From Stephania yunnanensis (Eukaryota > Streptophyta > Magnoliopsida > Ranunculales > Menispermaceae), in contig CM077581.1 in assembly GCA_039657365.1 (NCBI GenBank), positions 15,225,501 through 15,289,500 of the forward strand: a stretch of 64,000 bases of DNA, written 5' to 3'. The translations under genes and the position numbers were made by a program. Shown piece after piece: positions 36,114 through 49,526 of the stretch. The notes under the pieces are model-generated. The model worked only from the letters and a program-made list of their open reading frames with translations, did no database searches and was not told the DNA's origin. How positions within the stretch are numbered: position 1 is the stretch's first letter; each line of letters begins with the position of its first letter.

Positions 36114-37165
36114 TGTTATCAGCTCGAGCTTGGTCTAGCAAAAAGAAGATTTTGAAGTTCTAGAGAGATAAAACTAGGAAGATCTTACTTATATTAATTC
36201 AAATAAACCCGATTCATCTCCATTTCGCTATAGTTTATATCTCTTTATTATTTATGTGCATCATTCATATATGCACACATGATTTGATTTCATCCTTTTG
36301 AGAATCCACACATTTAGGCCATTTTATGTAAATGTGTGTACACGTTTTTTTTTACTAATGTGTATTCACACAGCTAACGCATCTAGCTATGATTAGATAT
36401 AGCTAGTCCTATATCTTCTAAAAGAAAAGTACTTTGAACCATCTATTCAAGTCCATGTACTTAAAAAAAGTTTCCTGATCTTCCGATCATGTTCAAGAAA
36501 AAGAAAAGGGCTAAATCGTATTTTGTGTTAGTACTTCACCAAAAAAAGAGTTTTAGTTCTCTATTAGATGAATTAAAATAAACTCGTTGGTTATTCTCTT
36601 AAGGTTTGCTTGCTTGCTTGGAATTTAAATATGCTCTCGATCAATGCCCATCCATTAAATTACATATTTAAGCATATAATTAATTTGAAAATTGAAGCAT
36701 TCTTAGTGATTGTCTTCATTGTCGCAACATTTTGGAGTTACTTCTAATATAGTTAGCTCTTTGCAATTGGAAAAACCTTATTGCCCATATGTAAATAAAA
36801 TAATAATAATAAAAAACATGGTATTAATGTTATACTTCATCTTATAATGTTTTAACTAAAAGAGGGGGATACTACCAAACATGCAATTATTGCGAATACG
36901 AATATCTTTTATGTATAAGCATCACAATGCATACATTTATATTTTGAACAAAAAGTCAGATCAACAATATATAGATTGAAAATCAAAGGATGCCGGGTTG
37001 TTGGCTATAAGTAGTGAATACACAAGTTCAACTGGTATAACAATGCCACGTATTGTTATGTACTTTATAAAATATCAAGTATATATTATATATGCACGAC
37101 GCATTGTATATTCGTCACGCAAATTGTGAAAGTATGCTTTGTAGTTGCGTCTTTGTACGATATTG
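36114..37165. other. Non-coding sequence between LTR F and LTR C (copy 1)
   Basis: Starts with the PBS-like TGTTATCAGCTCGAGC and a short leader, then AT-rich sequence without frames above 60 codons or recognisable motifs. Probably the truncated leader of copia F. Confidence 0.4.
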
Positions 37166-39622
37166 TGACGACCCCTTCTCAAATTAGAGTACTGCTCGGC
37201 CTAATCCCGTTATTAAGCCCTAATCTCACCATATAAGACTTAACAAGGAATTAGTCGGCCTTTCAAAAACCTCATTACTTACCTATTATTTTTTAAATAA
37301 ACATTTACATATCCTATGTCAATTCAAAAATTATAGTTAATTAAAATTTAACTTAAAAGTTTATTTAACGTAAGTCTTAACATATTAGCGGAAGATTTTA
37401 ATGTGATACCTAACAATTGTGGAAAAACTAAAGAAATAAAGATCACATGCATATATATATATAACAAATTGCGATAATATATCATCATGTGTCTGGTCAG
37501 GGTACTAGTCTCTCAACCTATACTATACAACCCTAAAAGTGTATGAAATACATAAAAAAATAATACATCAAAATCAAAGCCTACAAAATCTAGTGTAGCA
37601 GCACTTCACTGGCTCATAGGTAGTGGTCGATCTTCTCTTTGCCTAGTCTGCTACTCGATGGATCTGCATCCACCGACATCAAAAGGACATTAAGTACAAG
37701 AAAGTAGAAAGTAACACTACGAGACATTTGTTCACATTCCCAAATATGCAATAAGTATCTAAAAGCATGATAATAGCAACTATGCCGAAAAGTGAACATG
37801 CAAAGAAATACTTTAATTAAACAAAATGAAACTGACAATCGGCTAAGTAGTAATGATCTAGGGCTGATCGGCCGTGATGTTCATCACACTAGCCTTTCTG
37901 CTATATAAGGATGGATCTGAGCTCTACATCAATATGAAGGTCTAAGCAATGCTATTTTCCTTTATAACCTTTCCCTGGGGCTAGTTACCTAAGATATATA
38001 CTTGCCAACAACCCTAGTCCCATATCTCGTGATGTCACACAAGTTATGCTTGCCAACAACCCTGGGACTCATTTCCCATATGCTGCACAAGATAGTGGAG
38101 AGATCCTGATCACCTTGGAAGTCTATTGATCTTCGTATGTCAAAAGGACCTCTATCATAAAATAGCCCTAGATACAAGAACTACTTTCATATTTTAAGGG
38201 ATAACATTTTTTGAGAATCCAACAAAGTAATTGCATACCTAATGCACAATGGAAATGGATTCACAACACTGTGTAACACCTACCTAATAGCATGCTATTT
38301 CACTGACCACAGGAATTAACAATCAAAATGACATAGCACATGATTTGAAGTCAATAAAATCATTTAATCAACAATTTATACCATGAAAGCAGTCTCATGA
38401 CATAAAAAAGGAAAATAATTCATGGCATATGGAGTACAATTGCAAATCGGTCAAATGACTAGAGGTAAACAAGTAAATAGGAATGAAATGTAAATAAAAA
38501 TCTCAATTAATTTACTTACAATCCATGCAATTTCCTAAGCTATTTCGGCCTCTCGACACCTTAAATCTAAATTAGTTTACTTACAATCCATGCAATTTTT
38601 ATATTTTCAAGTAAATCAACGCGCTAAGTGATTTGATTAGCGCGCTAGTGGCCTCATTAGCATGCTATCAACTGTCTCTAACGCACTACCAAAAGTTAGA
38701 GTGGTAGTTATGCTACCCAGCGCGCTATGTGCAGAAAAACCCAGAATTCTAAATTTCGAATTTTGAGTTTTCTCCATACATAGGCTACCCCAACGCCTTG
38801 GGAACTCATATACACCTCCAGAGCCCCAAGACATCAACAACAACGTAAAAATAACCCTACTTATCATCAAATTCAAGAATTTATTAATTTAAGTTGAATA
38901 AACTAGTGTAAGTGAATTACCTAGTTGTGAACACCTAGTAGATCAACTTCTACACCTTCAAACTCACCAAACCAAGCTGATTTCTTCTTCCTCCATTTGC
39001 TTCTACTTCTCCAAAGAAGCTTTGCTTTTAAGTTAAGCAATGAAATGAGATGGTTTGAGTTGCTTAAGTTGATCTTAAGCTATATATAAGAATTGGATAT
39101 GGTTAATTAACAACCATTGATCTCCATGTGCATATGTATCTCAAGGCTTATCTAATGACCCTCCACTTGACACATTTACCACTTACTCTCCACTTTCTCA
39201 TGCTTCGTGACACCAATGGGTAACTCAATTGGTTTCTAAATGTGTAAATACATATCTCAATGACCATGGCATGGTAATTGTTTTAAAATGCTTAACTTAC
39301 ATAATCAACCGTAGACACATTTAAATTACTATAAAAGCTATATAAAACCTTAATAAAACTTACCATATCACTCTCTACCGCGATCCCACAGTGACACGCA
39401 TCTTGAGGCACGTCCCTACTCACGTCTATACACCTACACAAGAAGGAGTGACTTATTAGTCTACATATACAATACACTTAGCATACATCACAACAAATAT
39501 AACAGATACCTTGGCCACGTTGCTTCAGTCATGACACGTGTCACACTGCAGGTTCCACGTCATGGGTCAGTAATCCTGATTAAGAGATTAAACAAGGATT
39601 AGAAATTCAGGCTGTGAAAATT
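37166..39622 (-). repeat. 3' LTR of gypsy element C (copy 1)
   Basis: Starts TGACGACCCCTTCTC and runs about 2.46 kb to GGCTGTGAAAATT. Next to it, on the reverse strand, GAGGATGAGATTTCC and TTGGTAAG mark the polypurine side. The first 470 bp align with the 5' LTR at 60483-60952 at roughly 85-90% identity. It contains three versions of the box shared with LTR A: TATCTCAAGGC (39137-39147), ATATCTCAATG (39252-39262) and GCATCTTGAGGC (39399-39410). Confidence 0.8.
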
Positions 39623-41399
39623 CTTACCAACTAATGGAAATCTCATCCTCAAAATTAAACTTAGGTTAATGTTATACATGACTCAAAAAGGTAAGGAAAT
39701 CTATATCGTATATAGTCTTCCTACTCCCAAGTGAGTTTTGAGTCTTCATGGAAATGCCACTTGACTAACACGTTCAGGATAAACTTGCCTCTTAACTGCT
39801 GTACCTTACGATCTAGAATCTATATTGGCTTCACACGATAAGGTACATCCTCATTCAAATCAATCTAGCTAGTCGAAGCATAGAAATATGGAATGTTGGA
39901 TGAATCCCCAACATCTGTGAAGGTAACTCAAACTCATACGTAACCTTTTAATTGGTCATTTTATCTTGAAAGGCACGATGAATCTCGGTGCTAACTTGCC
40001 ATTTAGACTAAATCTATGAAGACCCTTCCGAGAAGAAACCTTTAGATACGCAAAAGCTCCCTCCTCATACATAAGATCGCTGCGAGACACGTTTGCATAC
40101 TTCTTCTGCCTATGTTGGGATACCTTAAGACTCGGCAAAATCATCGTACTTTCTCTTTGTGATCAATAACAATTTTAAGCCCTATCAATTCCTGGTCTTC
40201 TGGCTCAGCCCAACAAGATAGTGAAAGACATGGTCGACATATAAAGCCTCAAATGGCGTCATCTTAATGCTAGCCTGATAATTGTTATTTTTTGCAAATT
40301 CATTCAATTGTAGGTACTCCTCCCATGATACATCAAAGTCAAGTACACAAGCACTGAGCATATCTTCTAGAGTTAGAATTAACCTCTAAGTCTGCCTATA
40401 AGTTTGAGGGTGAAGGCTATGTTTACATATAGGCACGTACCATAATGCTCTACTTCGCCACATTTTGGACATATTCAGAGCATCTCTATCTGACGTGATA
40501 GTCAATGGTACCCTATGCAGCCTGATAACCTCCCTCTTGAATAATATATTCAATTAGTCAAATGTGTAGTGAGCTGTAATTGGTATGAAATGTGAAGATT
40601 TCGTTAATCTAACTACAATCAACCTGATAGAATCATGTCGACAGGCAGTCCTCGGCAATCATCTAACAAAATCTATGACTATATCTTCCAACTTCCATCA
40701 TGGAATGGGAAGCAGTTGTAATAATCCTCCAAGTCTATGATGCTCAGCCTTCACCTGCTGGTAGATCTATAGTTTCTAATGAACTTCGATATCTCCATTT
40801 TCATCCCTAGACACCAAAAACATATCTTCTTGTCATGGTACATCCTTGTTCTGCCTAGATGAACAGTGAACCAGGAATGGTGTAAATCCTGAAGAATCTC
40901 ATTTCTCAACTCTGCTACTGCTAGTATCCATATTTTGCCTCTAAATATTGGACACTAATTTTTCGTCTCTGTCCAATCAATACAATTAGTTCTCTATGCT
41001 AACTCATTAAATCTTAAATATAAGATGTCGGCTTTTTGCCCCTTTAATACTCTTTGAGTATACAGTGTCTCAAGCCTCATCTATGCACAACTTATCATTT
41101 AAAGGAATATTTGACTAAGTCATCATCACTGCTACCTCGAGTAACCCATACTCATGCGTCATGTGGCATCTAACAACCTCGGCATCTCCAATCGATATCT
41201 TACTCAGCGCATCAGCAACTACATTATCTTTTCTTGGTGAACTCCAGAGAAAAGTCATAGTCCTTCAGAAACTCCAACCATTTGTGTTTTCTCATGTTCA
41301 GGTCTTTCTATGTGAAGAGGTATTTCAAACTCTTATGGTCAGTTTAGAGTGTGAAACTCTCTTTATATAGATTATGTCTCCATATCTTTAGAGTAAATA
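39623..41399 (-). pseudogene. Gypsy C: integrase and start of RNase H, cut by the duplication (copy 1)
   Basis: Reverse strand. Integrase tail at 39956-40144 (GAFAYLKVSSRKGLHRFSLN, GKLAPRFIVPFKIK), degenerate integrase core up to about 40930, and RNase H near 41160-41390: TDHKSLKYLF, then NMRKHKWLEFLKDYDFSLE, with several stops. The frame ends abruptly at 41399, the copy 1 right breakpoint; the rest of the element lies after copy 2. Relative to copy 2 the segment near 40130 reads CTCGGCAAAATCATCGTAC where copy 2 keeps the conserved KVRQICQSLKVSQ frame. Confidence 0.8.
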
Positions 41400-41480
41400 T
41401 AAATTAATTAAAGCCGATTATATAGATTAATTTACACAATGCGTTAAAAGTTGGGTTTCCAATTGGTTTAATAACCGTAA
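41394..41480 (-). repeat. 87-bp inverted templated insert at the tandem junction
   Basis: Exact reverse complement of 25668-25754. It overlaps the end of copy 1 by TAAATA (41394-41399) and the start of copy 2 by TAA (41478-41480), leaving 6-bp and 3-bp microhomologies at its two edges. Only 78 bp (41400-41477) are unique to the junction. Confidence 0.92.
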
Positions 41481-43175
41481 GATATCTATGCACATCATGA
41501 TATATACTATATCCTAACATATACCGATCAAACTTTTAAGGAAACATACGGATAAAAAAAACAAAAAAGTTCGATAAAAAAGGAAACTAGAAAATATTAG
41601 CGTTGCAAACAAAAATAAACATAAAAAATAGGCGGATAAAATGGAAACCAAACTAGAAAATATACGTCTTGTGACCTAAAGAAAATTGATGTGTCTAACA
41701 TTAGTAAATGAATATATTTATTTATTTTCTTAAAAAAATTAATAACTTATTTTTAAGAAAAATGTTCCCACATCTACAACCCACATTGTACATTGGAGAA
41801 GGTTTTTGAAGTTTAATATTAATTTGAGTCATGTAGGATAGACGTTGCTTCCACAGTGATGATGTGGCACGAATCCATGGCCTCAATTCACATCTACAAT
41901 TAGAGGTTCTCTTATCATTGTATCCAAAGGTTCATGAGATCGATTTTTTGAAACTAAAATCTATTGGTTATCTTAACAGCCACGTGTTTTAAATTGAAAT
42001 CTTAGGACGTGGGACCCAACAAATATTGAAAAAAATCCAAATTCAATAAAAGTCATGTAGATCAAGATCATTATATGTATCTAAAGTACCTTAAAAAATA
42101 AAAAAATAATGTACATATCTAGAACCATCCCATGGTTACTATGCACCTTCTTTAATTAAACCAAAGAAAATTTTAATCAAGCATCCCGAAATGAGATTTC
42201 TAAGAACAAAGATTACATCGTCCCAAACTTAAATTAAACCCAAAAAAATAAAAGAATCTTAAATCGTCAAGAATCATGCATGGTGTTCTCAGATACGACG
42301 TGTTAGTTTTAGATCTATAATTTCTAATCATATATAATCTATCATAAATCACGTAAGAAACATAAAGCCACACATATTAGGATGATAAATATAAAGTACA
42401 ACCATACTTGTATTCTCCATTAAAGAAACAATGATCAAGCTGGGCCAGGTTTTCCAATTCTAGTTCTATCCTAACAAGTTCTCTTGACACATGATAGAGA
42501 AAACACACAATGAACTACTAACTGGGGACCGTAACCCAATAAATGGTTGGGCAGTTATTGTGTGATATGCTAATCTGCTTCTCATTGATTTGCACATAGA
42601 TATGGTATCTACACTGATTATTTCTTCATGACCATAATTATGACTATTAGCCAATAACATTATAAATTAGTAGATCACTTTAATTTAAGCTAACATAAAT
42701 AATGGCGTAGCACATTTTTTATTACATGTGTGGCCCCAATAGATTATTAAATTTATTTTCTAATAGTAGAAGTTTAATCTCTTAGCCTTAGGGATAGCAA
42801 GAAAGAGAGGGAATCAACAGATTAATGTCCAAGCATAGCGAAGGGAGAGGGTCGCTAACCAGAGAATCTTCAGTTTGAGGTACCAATTTGATAAAATGGA
42901 AAGAACACGTTATACTAAATTTGATTCCAAGCAAGATATCAACCATTCAGTATGTGAGTCCTAGCATAACTAATATCATGACATGATTGAAGATAAAACA
43001 AACCCTAATTACCTTAAAGTGCTGCTATCCTATCCAACCCTAACTTGGAAATCATATCAGGTTCTCCTTATGTTTACATTGGTACAGGTTCATGTATGCG
43101 TTATTAACATGTTTTATTTGAGGTAAGTTTACCAAATTCGTATTAATATTTTGAAAACGAAGTAAAATTCTTTTC
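41478..43175. other. Unassigned region (copy 2)
   Basis: Counterpart of 25782-27480, with only a handful of substitutions and one CT indel near 42465. Nothing further recognised. Confidence 0.4.
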
Positions 43176-44252
43176 GAATCAATGCCATGCCTTTATCATG
43201 CAACGCCTCGGCGACGGCGTTTTTTGGGGTTAATTACCCCGACCCTTGTCTTAGCATTTTATCTTGATTAAAATCAGTTATTTCGGAAAACAAAATGCGT
43301 AGTTTAGTCTTAAAAATGTCTAGTGATGACACATTGACGATTGCGTGGATTATCCCATGACGATGTAATTGCATAGTTGATGTTGTGGAGGCGAGTGGGA
43401 TTACCTATGCGACGCCGTGAAGGCATCACCTCCACTGTGGCTCTAATTCGTCGTCCTATTGACATTATGTGTTTACACACACTGATCCATACGTGTGTAC
43501 GCAGGGATCCAGGATCCAGGACGACGTCAATGTTGGGAAATTCAAAATTTCATGGTTTCCTTATTCTTGGCTTTCGACCAATTATCAACCCCTTTGGGAC
43601 TTCAAAAACATCAAAAATAGTCTGAAATCAAATGTCCCATTAACCAAAAAACCATCAAATACTGTTCTAAAGATTTTGTATAAAAACAAGCCAAAAATCT
43701 AAAGTTTTATTGTAAAGCCTTTCCAAATCTGAATTCACTTTGAAACCACTAAAGAAAACCTAAACAACATGATTTCCTCAAAAAATCAGTGACAAAGGGA
43801 AGTAGTGTGATACCAAAACTAAAATAAAATTCAAGAGAAACCACACATCCTCGATTCCATCAATTTTAATGTTAAACAAGATGAGTTATTGTTCTTACCT
43901 AGCTTGAGTGGTTTTCTTTCACTTCTACCATTAACCCTAACTTCCTCACCTATTTCTTAAGTTGGGAACAAAGTGGCTACAACCCTTGCAACATGTATAT
44001 ATATGTAGCCTCTTAAGATTTATGGTTTAGTGACCAATTGTAGCCCTTCATCTAATCATGTCTTCTTTAGTTCTAGGACAATCCCTTGATCCTAAGTTTG
44101 TTCTCGTTCACTTAGTCTAAGTTTCATAACTAAGTCAACTAATTTTATGTAATATACATATTAATCACTCAATTACACTAATATCATGCATATTTACAAA
44201 AACGACCTCGATGTCGGGATAATTTATCAGAATAGAATTTAAGGGTGTCACA
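43176..44252 (-). mobile_element. Gypsy LTR right part (copy 2)
   Basis: Counterpart of 27481-28561, ending GGGTGTCACA at 44252. The GC-rich part differs from copy 1 at 43195-43205 and 43340, both CTGC sites in copy 1, which breaks the reverse frame present there. Confidence 0.5.
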
Positions 44253-44984
44253 ATATTCTCAATTTTAAGAAGTTTTGCCCTTGAAACTAAAAGTAAGCAA
44301 TACTTTAATATTTGAGGAGATATAGGAAGTGCTTTACTATATAATCATCTCATTTCCAAGTCTGCTCCTCATCTCCATGGAACTTCCACAACACCTGAAC
44401 TAGTGGGATCTCCTTGTTGCGAAGCTTCTAAACCTTCCTGTCAATAATCTGAATTGCCTACTCATCATATGACTTGTCTTCCCTTAAGTCAACTTGACTC
44501 CAATCAATAGATGGCTTATGCTTAGTCAGCGTCTTCCGCAACATGGATACATGAAACAAGTCGTGAACTCCCACTAGTTAAGGTGGCAAAGCTAACTTGT
44601 AGGCAACTGGACCATTTGGTTTGGTCACTTCAAAGGGCCCGATGTACCTAAGAGCAAGCTTCCTTTTCAGTCCAAATCTGTAATGCCCTTTCATCTGCGA
44701 AACCTTAAAAAACACATAGTCATTCTTCTTGATGTCAACATCCCGATGATACTTATTAACATAGTTCTTCTATTTCTCTTTTAAGGTTTGTAGTCGTTGC
44801 CTAATCTGCTTAATCCTCTCGGTGTAATCCCGCACACTCTCTCGGCCCTATCACCTCCATGTCACTAACCTTTGCTCAACATACCAGAGACTTGCAAGGT
44901 CTTCCATAAAGTGCCTCGAATGGTGCCATACTAAGACTTGCTTGAAAGTTTGTCGTTGTAGGCAAACTAGCATATCCAAATGGC
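44253..44984 (-). pseudogene. Gypsy integrase C-terminus and chromodomain fragment (copy 2)
   Basis: Counterpart of 28562-29290. Differences include CCCGCACACTCTCTCGG against CCTGCACACTCTTTGG and GAAAGTTTGTCG against GAAAGCTGTCG. Domain content is unchanged. Confidence 0.82.
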
Positions 44985-46658
44985 GTAAGAAAACTTGAAA
45001 TGCAACCTACATGAGTAAGTGATATGTTTGCACAGACAACTAAATGTTAAGAGTATCAACAAGTGGTGAGATATACTCAAAGTTGACGCCTTAACGAGCA
45101 ACATAAGAATAAGTAGTCTATATGACATGAAAGGTTCGCTTAAGTACAAACTTCGAATGAATGCATGTAAGTTGAGTGATATTTGATGAACCAAGAGGCA
45201 TGAACGTTATCCATATTGGAAGTTAAATAATTGGATAAATGATAATAACAATATAAAATCCTAAAACCATAATCGCTCATGTTGGTGAGGTAGACAGGAA
45301 AATTCATTTTGATGAAAGTAAAGTTTTTCAATGTATATCATATTAAAGTTAGGATACCCTTGAACTAAAGTTTTAAATGACATGATGTGCAAGTTAAGCT
45401 ATTCTAAGTACTAAGTACACAATTGTGTACATTACTCTTGGTGTACCCGAAGAACAAATAAAAAGTGCGACATTAGTATTGCACACGAATAACAAATTGA
45501 AGTTTTGATGGTAAATTATGAACTTAAATAATTAGATCATAGTGAGTTACGAGTCCTTAATAACAATTCTCAGATTATTGACTATACATTCCTAAGAAAA
45601 GAAGTTAAAGTCAAACTTAAAATATAAATGTTAAACCACCTTTTGTTTCTCAATGAGAGAAGTTCTAAATCAAACTATAAGAATAAAAAGTTAGTTCAAG
45701 AGGACGATAAGGGACATTCGTGCACTAAATATGAACCTAGACTATGCCAAAAGAACTTAAAATGGTTGCCTAAGATCGTGACCATTGATCGATACAACGA
45801 CATGAAGTAATAAATCTCTGGAATACCGAAGCGTTGTGATAGAAAACCTTGGTATGAAATAAAGATGACAACGTAATGAATTTTATTTAGATGAATGCTA
45901 AAACTTGCTTAGTAATGGCGGTGATAACAAAATTCCACGAATTACAAAAGTGGGAGCTTATCGCGTAAGTTAATAGACCGTTGGTCAAGAGTTGACTTGA
46001 ATTATGAACCTACAAAAATTAACGTCGATAAACATGTAATAATAGTGATGTTAAGGCATAATTTCAGAAAGGAATATTATATCTGCTCACTTGTAGCCTT
46101 CACAGATAAGTCGTAAGGACATGATGAGTCATTCATTGATATGGGTAACTGAAATTGTGACAAAGATGGCGTGTCAATACTATAGCATATAAATATCCTT
46201 ATTCTTACTACCTGTTGGAGGTATGGGTTTGTTGCTGTATAGGCATAGATATTTTTCAACAAAAATATGCACCATATCTCATATCAATATGATTATCTCT
46301 ACTTATTGGTTTAATGATTTGGGTGCGCATTGTGACTTGGGTGGAGACTATAAGAGAATACCGATAAATGCTTGAGGATATAAGGACTTGGCAGTAGCTA
46401 AAGTATAATGACTCTATTAGAAACTATGTGAGACGTGCCTTGTGATTGTTGACTTGTATGATGGAAATGATACTATTGAGAAATTAGAGTCAAAAGTGAG
46501 ATTTTACTTCACGATGGGGTACAAGAAAACTTCATTTGGTGCAAAGATTTGCATTTGTTAAAAAAGGTTCGTAAAAGAAATTGTTACAAATAAACACGTC
46601 AAGCTATAGATGTACTTTACTTTTACTTTTGAGGACAAATGTTCTTTAAAATTGGGGA
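44985..46658. other. Unassigned interior (copy 2)
   Basis: Counterpart of 29291-30962. Near 46515-46550 this copy reads GATGGGGTAC and CATTTGGTGCAAAGA where copy 1 has GAGGGGTAC and CGCTGGTGCAGA. Confidence 0.4.
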
Positions 46659-47676
46659 TGTTGCGACGACCTGAAAATCCAACCACCCGCCTAAGGGGCA
46701 GTTCAGTAATTATGAAAGCTTTATATAATTTGTCGTAGTTATAAACCATAACCCTCTTTTTGTTCAAAAATAAGACATGTTGAAAAGAAAGGGAGATTTG
46801 AGCTTGTTAGGGTGCTAAATCTAAAGAAAGCTCCTTTGATGGTAAACCCAACATCCCTACCATCTATTTTCTTGATTCAATGAGTTACAAACTTGGATTT
46901 GATTCAACAATGATGGGGAACTTTGGTTTGGGTATTTTATTATTGATTTGAAAATTTTGGACCATTAGAAGGTGTTTACAAGGTTGGAGAACCTTAAAAA
47001 GGGGGTTGTCGTCGTTGCGACATCACCATAAAAGGGCGGTTGCATCGAGTAGAACAACGAGCCCATCGCCGCCATGATGGGCGGAAAGGGGCCTCCATTA
47101 GGAGGCTCTCTCCATGGAAACTTGCTCATAGCCTATTTAGGCGGGGCAGTGAGCAAAAGGAGGTATCCCATTCCTAGACGCCCTTATATCTAAGGGTAGG
47201 GACGCCCTACTTGGGGTCATCTTAACCTCTAGCCACACCTTTCGGCCCTTGAACAGGAACCAAGTGTCGAACTAACCCCTGGTTAGGGTATGGCTAGGCC
47301 AAAATGACCTCAGGCAGCGCGTCCCTGCCTTTGGATGCATGGGCGTCAAGGAAGGGGATGCATCCCCTTGCTCATTACCTTAATGAGCAGAGAGCCAAAT
47401 GGCATTGAGGGGCCTCCAAGTGGAGGCCTTTCTCCGTCACGATCGTGGCGATGGGTTTGTTGCCCTATTTCGACAAGCTGCAGCGTCACAGTATGGGATA
47501 TCGCTCTTCACGTGTCAACCTTGAGCAAATCACAGATAACATCTATAAATATCTTTTTGAAAAATAATAACATAATCTTTGTCCTAATTAATCAGGGCCA
47601 CTAATATGGATTAAACTCTTCCATTGTGCTCGATTTATTGTAATTGATGGTGAGCATTCCAAACCATCCAAATCTC
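46659..47676 (+). mobile_element. Gypsy LTR start with GC-rich hairpin island (copy 2)
   Basis: Counterpart of 30963-31980, almost without change across the GC-rich part; one extra A near 47476 (ACAAGCTGCAG against ACAGCTGCAG). Confidence 0.5.
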
Positions 47677-49274
47677 TCCTAATTAATTATTAGGAGTATT
47701 GGTGCATGAATGGTGGAAGAAGTAGAACCCATATACGAATTCTCATTGATTTGGAAGCATATACAAGTCTAGCACTTTATCACCCTTGCTAATCGTTATC
47801 ATGTTGCAATCCAATATGACAAAAGATGTTTGATAAAACTTCACATTGACAAGAGATTCATTAGTCAAGGTCGGAATCGATAATAGATTGAAGCAGAAAA
47901 TGGAAGCAAATAAAAATTTTTGTAACATAATTCTTATGGCCGATAAGACATCGTCGTCATCGTAACAAAAATGCGATTTCAGTTTGGTAGCGATAAAGTA
48001 ACTCCATACACGGGTCGCAAAGAGGAAAAAATGATGCATCATAACATATACGGCGATAGGCGCTAGAATTAACAACCCATAAATGTTTTAGAAGATTAGT
48101 TATGGAAAAACAAGCATGAACTTCAAAGTTACCCGATGTAATGGAGGTGTTGTCATTATCAGTGGTGTGTACAGTGGCCATTAAATATGAAGAAAGCATG
48201 GACATGAGCTACTGACATTGAGTGCAATTTAAGTTTTTGAAGAAGTTAAGTCCTTGAGAAGGCCCATATTGAGAAAATACTTGATTTGTAGAAGTATTGA
48301 TAGCTCCCCTTGATTTTGATTTGTAACTTGGTGGGTAACCATGTAGTTTATATCACTTATCAATTGTATGCCTAAATATGTTGCAATGTTTGCAAATTGT
48401 TCGTTCCTTTTTGAAGTGAGTTCGAACGGTTGTAGAATTAGGATGAAGGATTTTCTTAAATGTGTCGTTACTCATAGATAAAGCCACTGATTCCGAGATA
48501 GAATTGCCACCAGATGTTGTTATGGTCCTCTATCGTTCTTCTTGAATAATGAGTGCAAAAATTTGTTCACTAGAGGAATGGGATCCATTAGTAAGATCTG
48601 AGCTTAAACTTGTGCAAACCTATCATCCAAGCCCATAACAAATTCATCACATACTCGTCTTGAAAATATGTTGATAAATCTTTGACACCACCACATATAC
48701 ACTTCTCGCAAGAACACATTGGCCTAAAATTGGTAAGTTCTTCCCATAAAGATTTAAGTTTTATAAAATAAGCACTTACATAATTTTGGTTTGATGAAAA
48801 TTCAGCAAGTCACGTTGCAGGTGGAGAATTCTTGGACCATTACTTTGTTGATATCTTTCTCGCGAGTTAGACCAAATGTCAGCAGCAGACTCTATAAAGA
48901 TGATACTCTTTGGAATTTATTTCTAAATAGAGTTTAAGACCCAGGATATAACAACATTATTATTCTGATTCTAAACGCTCAGTAAGGCTTTATCTCTCTT
49001 TGGTTTAGAGATCGGTCCATCAATGAAGCCAACTTTATTTTTGACTGAGATGGCGATCACAAAAGCTCGACTCCATGAAATATAATTATCACTTGTTAAA
49101 GGCTGAGAAACCAGCATCGATCCCAGTCCTTTAGAGTGATGGAGATAGAATGGACTTCCTACATCTTCCATGCTAGACTTGGTAGAAGAACGATTCCGCT
49201 TTTTATGATTGAAAATACCACATGAAGAATGTTGATGAAACAAAGAATCAGAGGACCTTATTTCTCTGATACCA
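47677..49274 (-). pseudogene. Copia E: gag to pre-integrase, inverted (copy 2)
   Basis: Counterpart of 31981-33576 with the better-preserved gag start (48971-49243: HHSKGLGSMLVSQPLTSDNY). The primer binding site is exact here: CTCTGATACCA at 49264-49274, which on the reverse strand is TGGTATCAGAG, complementary to the 3' end of plant initiator tRNA-Met. The pre-integrase and protease remnants share one 110-codon frame here (47743-48075). Confidence 0.83.
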
Positions 49275-49498
49275 TATTACAATTAAAATATGGAAGGAAC
49301 ACAAGAATAAGAGAAAACTCTCATTTTCATTGAATGAATTAGATCTATGCATATGTTCATCCTATATACAAAAGAGGAGAAAATATTGAAAACATATTGT
49401 TAAGGTAAATAAGGAAAAATATTAACTAAATATAATAAATTAACAAATCAATGCCTAATTTATTGGGAAGACAATGGATACTTGGTCTATTATTCCCT
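49275..49498 (-). repeat. 5' LTR of copia E, inverted (copy 2)
   Basis: Counterpart of 33577-33800; I saw no differences between the two copies here. Confidence 0.75.
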
Positions 49499-49526
49499 TT
49501 CCATTAAGTTGTTCGATATAAAGAAT

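Larger units (their letters stand above)
25782..41399 (+). repeat. Tandem duplication, copy 1 (15.6 kb)
   Basis: From TAAGATATCTATGCACATC at 25782 to GAGTAAATA at 41399, this unit is repeated in direct orientation at 41478-57105. The offset between copies drifts from 15696 at the left end, through 15691 near 27.7-28.6 kb, to 15706 at the right end, the drift reflecting small indels. By eye I count roughly 60 differing sites, about 99.5% identity. The left edge lies in unassigned DNA 146 bp beyond the copia D LTR; the right edge cuts gypsy element C inside RNase H. The coding frames of element C continue only after copy 2, so copy 2 has the original right flank and copy 1 the original left flank. 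Confidence 0.95.

Noticed and set aside
41161..41370. 69-codon forward frame, repeated at 56867-57076
   Set aside because: Antisense of the gypsy C RNase H; duplicated only because it lies in the tandem unit.
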